A DNA stretch of 64,000 bases, taken from positions 478,491,657 to 478,555,656 of the forward strand of contig NC_081412.1 in assembly GCF_030272615.1 (NCBI RefSeq), written 5' to 3'. How positions within the stretch are numbered: the stretch's first letter is position 1; each line of letters starts with the position of its first letter. This stretch comes from Cryptomeria japonica (Eukaryota > Streptophyta > Pinopsida > Cupressales > Cupressaceae). Under the pieces are notes generated by a model. The model searched no databases. It was given only the letters and a program-made list of their open reading frames with translations, and was not told the origin of the DNA. Position numbers and translations under genes: made by a program. Shown piece by piece: positions 61,010 through 64,000 of the stretch.

Positions 61010-61560
61010 CAATTTGGAGATGGCATTATTTTGACGTTTCACTTGATGACTAATCTTTATAAATATATTGATATCTTGAAATTAGTTTTTGATACTTGTA
61101 AAATCCAAGTTAATTTGAGTAAAACAAAAGTCATTTATTTTAACATCTCTAAATAGATAGAAACTAGTGATTATTACTTATATAGATGAGAGGGTTGAGG
61201 ATGTGTTTTTATATGTATAGTTTGGGTCTTCTTCTTTGAAGTATGCTTTAAAATTTTGACTCTAGCTATTAAGTCTACATCGAATAAAGGTTATGTATGT
61301 ATCAACACTCTTGAAAATCATTATTTTCAACATTTGTTCCAAAAACCATTTCACTTAATTGCCACACTGAACATTTTGTATGCATGTGAGGTTTGGGGAG
61401 TGTCATATCTTTGAGTAGAGGATTAATTGAAATAGTTAGAATATTTCCTATGGTTTTATTTAAACAAATTCATGCTAAGAGATTTTTTTGGTTGGTTAAT
61501 TATGGGATGTGGGCCCACTCCCATATAACTTAGATATCAAATAGAGAAGAAAGATTCATA
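61010..61560 (+). pseudogene. LINE reverse transcriptase relic (RTE-like)
   Basis: The plus strand reads FGDGIILTFHLMTNLYKYID at the RT active site, then CKIQVNLSKTKVIYFN (motif after the active site). After shifts, at about 61,300-61,500, comes NILYACEVWGVSYL and a W-rich stretch ending GCGPTPI. The LYACEVWG block is characteristic of the region downstream of RT in plant RTE-like LINEs. The catalytic FADD is FGDG here, so it is inactive. Several stops and shifts. Confidence 0.6.
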
Positions 61561-62094
61561 CTTGAATCCAAGGAGCAATGGAGAGAGAGAGGGGGGGGGG
61601 GAGGCAAACAAGAAAAAACTTCTACAAAGAACCAACTTCACCAATTAGGAAGTCAACTAGGACCAACAATCAAAATACACTCAAGGTCAACCTTTCTTAC
61701 GTTTTCACTTATTGTTGGCAAGGAGTTGTTCTACAATACATTATGTGCCATCATCTATCACATCTAAAGCTTCCAATCTCAATTTCGCAGCTTCAAATTT
61801 CCTCCCTCTACGCTTATCGCTCTTGGGAATGTTTGGTTTTGAGATCTTACTTATAGTTTTGGATATGATGCAAATATCAATACAAGCCAAGACATCATCT
61901 TGATCTTGAAGAAAGTCATGCTCCTCATCAAAAGTTAACCCACACTCCTCATCATTTGAGGCCAAAGAAATATCCTATTGAATTGTGTCCAAATAATCTT
62001 GCTAATTATTTGGCATAAGAGATTACTCCTACAAGTCACCATCCTTTACGAATTTGACATAACCCCTCTCATTTCTTCAATGATATTTCATTTA
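61561..62094. other. Unassigned, short G run and conserved-looking minus frame
   Basis: A gagagagagggggggggggg stretch lies at 61,580-61,603. A 74-codon minus-strand frame (61,741-61,965; acidic N-terminal part, then SDKRRGRKFEAAKLRLEALD) looks coding in composition but I cannot assign it. Confidence 0.25.
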
Positions 62095-62099
62095 GTGAG

Positions 62100-62490
62100 A
62101 ATGATTCACAAACTTAGATGGTTATTAACCTTACAAAGTGGCCACCTTAGACACTCATACCTTGCTTTCAAGCCCTCTACAAAATAGGAAAACTATGGAA
62201 CTAATTATTGTTAGTATGTAAGAGCCTCCTTATTGCTTCACCTTATTGATCTTGATATTAGCAAGGTGATCCTAATAATATTGCATGTAGGGACAATGAT
62301 TCACAAACTTAGATAGAACTAGTAATCTTATAGAATGACCACCTTAGGAAACTACACCTTTCTTTCAAGTCCATTATGAAATATGAAAATTATGGAATTA
62401 ATTTTTATTAGTATGTGAAAGCCTCCCTATTGATCCACCTTATTGATATTAATATTGGAAAGACTCCCCCTACATAGAATGTATGTGGAT
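62100..62490. repeat. Imperfect tandem duplication of about 195 bp
   Basis: Copies start at aatgattcacaaacttagat (62,100 and 62,295) and run in parallel through ctttcaag, aactaatt, gttagtatgt and caccttattgat. Differences are numerous, so it is old. Confidence 0.8.
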
Positions 62491-64000
62491 GCTTCTAGTC
62501 TCTCCAAGAGAGAGATAAACAAGGGAATTTATAAATAGAGAGAGATAAACAAGGGAATTTATAACAATATTTATGAAGCCTACCTCAACTTCACATGGTT
62601 TGAGCCTAAATAGTCTCTCTCTTTTAAAAATTTTAGCACTACTCATACTTATATCTTCACTTCAAAAATGGGTTTATCTAACCCCCAAGGTGAATCAAAT
62701 TGTAGTTACCTTGTAGCCTAGGCTCCCTCTTTCTTTTTTTAGAGTTTTCAACCATTAGCTTCCAACTTTGAGACAAACCATCACATCCCTTGAGAACACC
62801 ATATTTTTCAAATCTAATCTTTAGAACATCGGAATGAGGAGAATCTTGATTTCAATTTCTCTCTTTATTACAAGATAAGAAGACACTTATTTTTCCTATT
62901 TATATATTCACATGAATCTGTCCAAATACTCATGTGACTTATGACAATCAAATATTATTAGCCTTAATCTTTCAATACATTTGATCTTCTTCAATAACTT
63001 TCAAGATACAAGTCTTAGTGGGGCCTTCACTAAGTTAATTATTTCCAACTTTGAGTCTCCCCAAACCATGAATAGAGAAAGGCTCCATAGTCATATTTCA
63101 AGACTCATTTAGTAATCCAAGGAACCTTAGATTTGACTATTCACATGACAATGCACACTCATCACATTTGTTTATGACTTTGAGTATTAGTAGTATTTCT
63201 CCATAGTATTAGGCTCTATTTCCTTACATGGGACTCTTTTTTCTTTTATCTACTTCACTATGACCCATTTTGATTGGTTTGTGTTTTCTAATTTATCTTT
63301 CCTCATTTTAAGTTTGATCACTTTGTGTATTTCTTGGGATGTGCCTTTGTGCTCCTCTCTAAATCTTTTGTAGTCTAATGGGTCATTATTGGTCTTTTGT
63401 GGACATTAATATATTAAGTGAATTGCATAATTGCAATCTTCATCATAGTTTAAAGCTTACAGTATATTTAACATTACATGCAACTCACTAATTTGACATG
63501 CATATTTAACTTTCTTCCATAGTGAATAATTTATAAATTTATATTTTTAAATATTAATAAAGTAATAACTTTCATGTATAACACATTAATGTGATCAATA
63601 CTATTAGAGCTATCAAATAATTTGTAAGAATTTAAATGCTATGCATACTATTAAACATATTCAACATCATGTGTGCATCCACTTATTCAACAAACAGGAA
63701 TCATGCTTCTTCTCTTATTTCTTAAAAAAATAAAATATTAACCTATCAAATGAATGCTATGTCTCATCTGCTAAGCATGAAAAATATATTGTGTTTTTAA
63801 TTTTTAGGCTTGATCTCTAATTCATAAATTTGACAAAAAATAAGCCAAAAAACTCCAAATCACCAAATTATCCTCGATATCTTTGAACCATCAAGATGAC
63901 CTTGAAAGATAGAGTGATTGTGTGTATTCATTCAACTAGTAAATTAAGCAAACTCCTCTAATAAAATAACAACTCCCATATTATACCTTAGGAAACATCC
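62491..64000. other. AT-rich DNA, nothing recognised
   Basis: Apart from a 28-base tandem duplication (agagagataaacaaggga... at 62,509 and 62,537), no open frame, repeat or element end is supported. Confidence 0.4.

Overview
This 64-kb window looks like nuclear DNA of a seed plant with a large, repeat-filled genome, most likely a gymnosperm (conifer). The evidence is a plant-type glyoxalase I gene cut by a giant intron, and a background of nested Ty3/gypsy and Ty1/copia retrotransposons, LINE and SINE remnants and long AT-rich stretches. The organism is inferred from these features; no species marker was identified.

Only one cellular gene is recognised: a glyoxalase I (lactoylglutathione lyase) gene on the minus strand. 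Exons 1-2 lie at 43.7-44.4 kb and exons 3-6 at 11.9-12.7 kb. Intron 2 is 31,027 bp. Almost all of it is one retrotransposon nest (12,861-42,994); without the nest the intron would be about 0.9 kb. The six exons keep frame and GT-AG junctions, but the last exon, which should carry the fourth metal ligand, was not found. A possible upstream exon (44,590-44,736) would add a basic, acid-free N-terminus like an organelle transit peptide.

The nest has a readable insertion order. Chromovirus A (gag, protease, RT, RNase H, integrase, chromodomain; 12,861-42,994, plus strand) entered the intron with target duplication gatat/gacat. Element B (16,084-28,997; ggtag/ggtaa) then entered the protease-RT part of A. 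Element C (30,008-39,458; exact gggtg), a gag-only non-autonomous gypsy-type element, entered the RT-RNase H part of A. Copia element D (31,926-37,693, minus strand; exact cttaa) entered the gag of C.

Element B is the most unusual content. It carries no recognisable gag or pol. It has two diverged paralogous long ORFs: an intact one of 1,143 codons (18,581-22,012), and a decayed one (24,641-27,828) with one frameshift and three in-frame stops. Each is preceded by repeat-rich leader DNA and followed by about 1.1 kb that looks like LTR U3-R-U5 (TATA box, CA-type end). The two outer ends of B do not resemble each other, so its transposon class is unresolved.

Left of the gene (1-11.4 kb): GC-rich hairpin repeats, anonymous repeat DNA, an internally deleted copia element (3,020-7,629, minus strand), an LTR with primer-binding site (9,954-10,940) and a hAT transposase relic. 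Right of the gene (44.7-64 kb): a 450-bp purine-rich tract, a solo copia LTR with perfect ATCTT duplications (46,440-47,720), LINE remnants of several kinds, a long TA/TG microsatellite, a tRNA-derived SINE and AT-rich DNA with no gene that I can recognise. All retroelement reading frames except ORF1 of element B are broken; the only candidate host protein is glyoxalase I.
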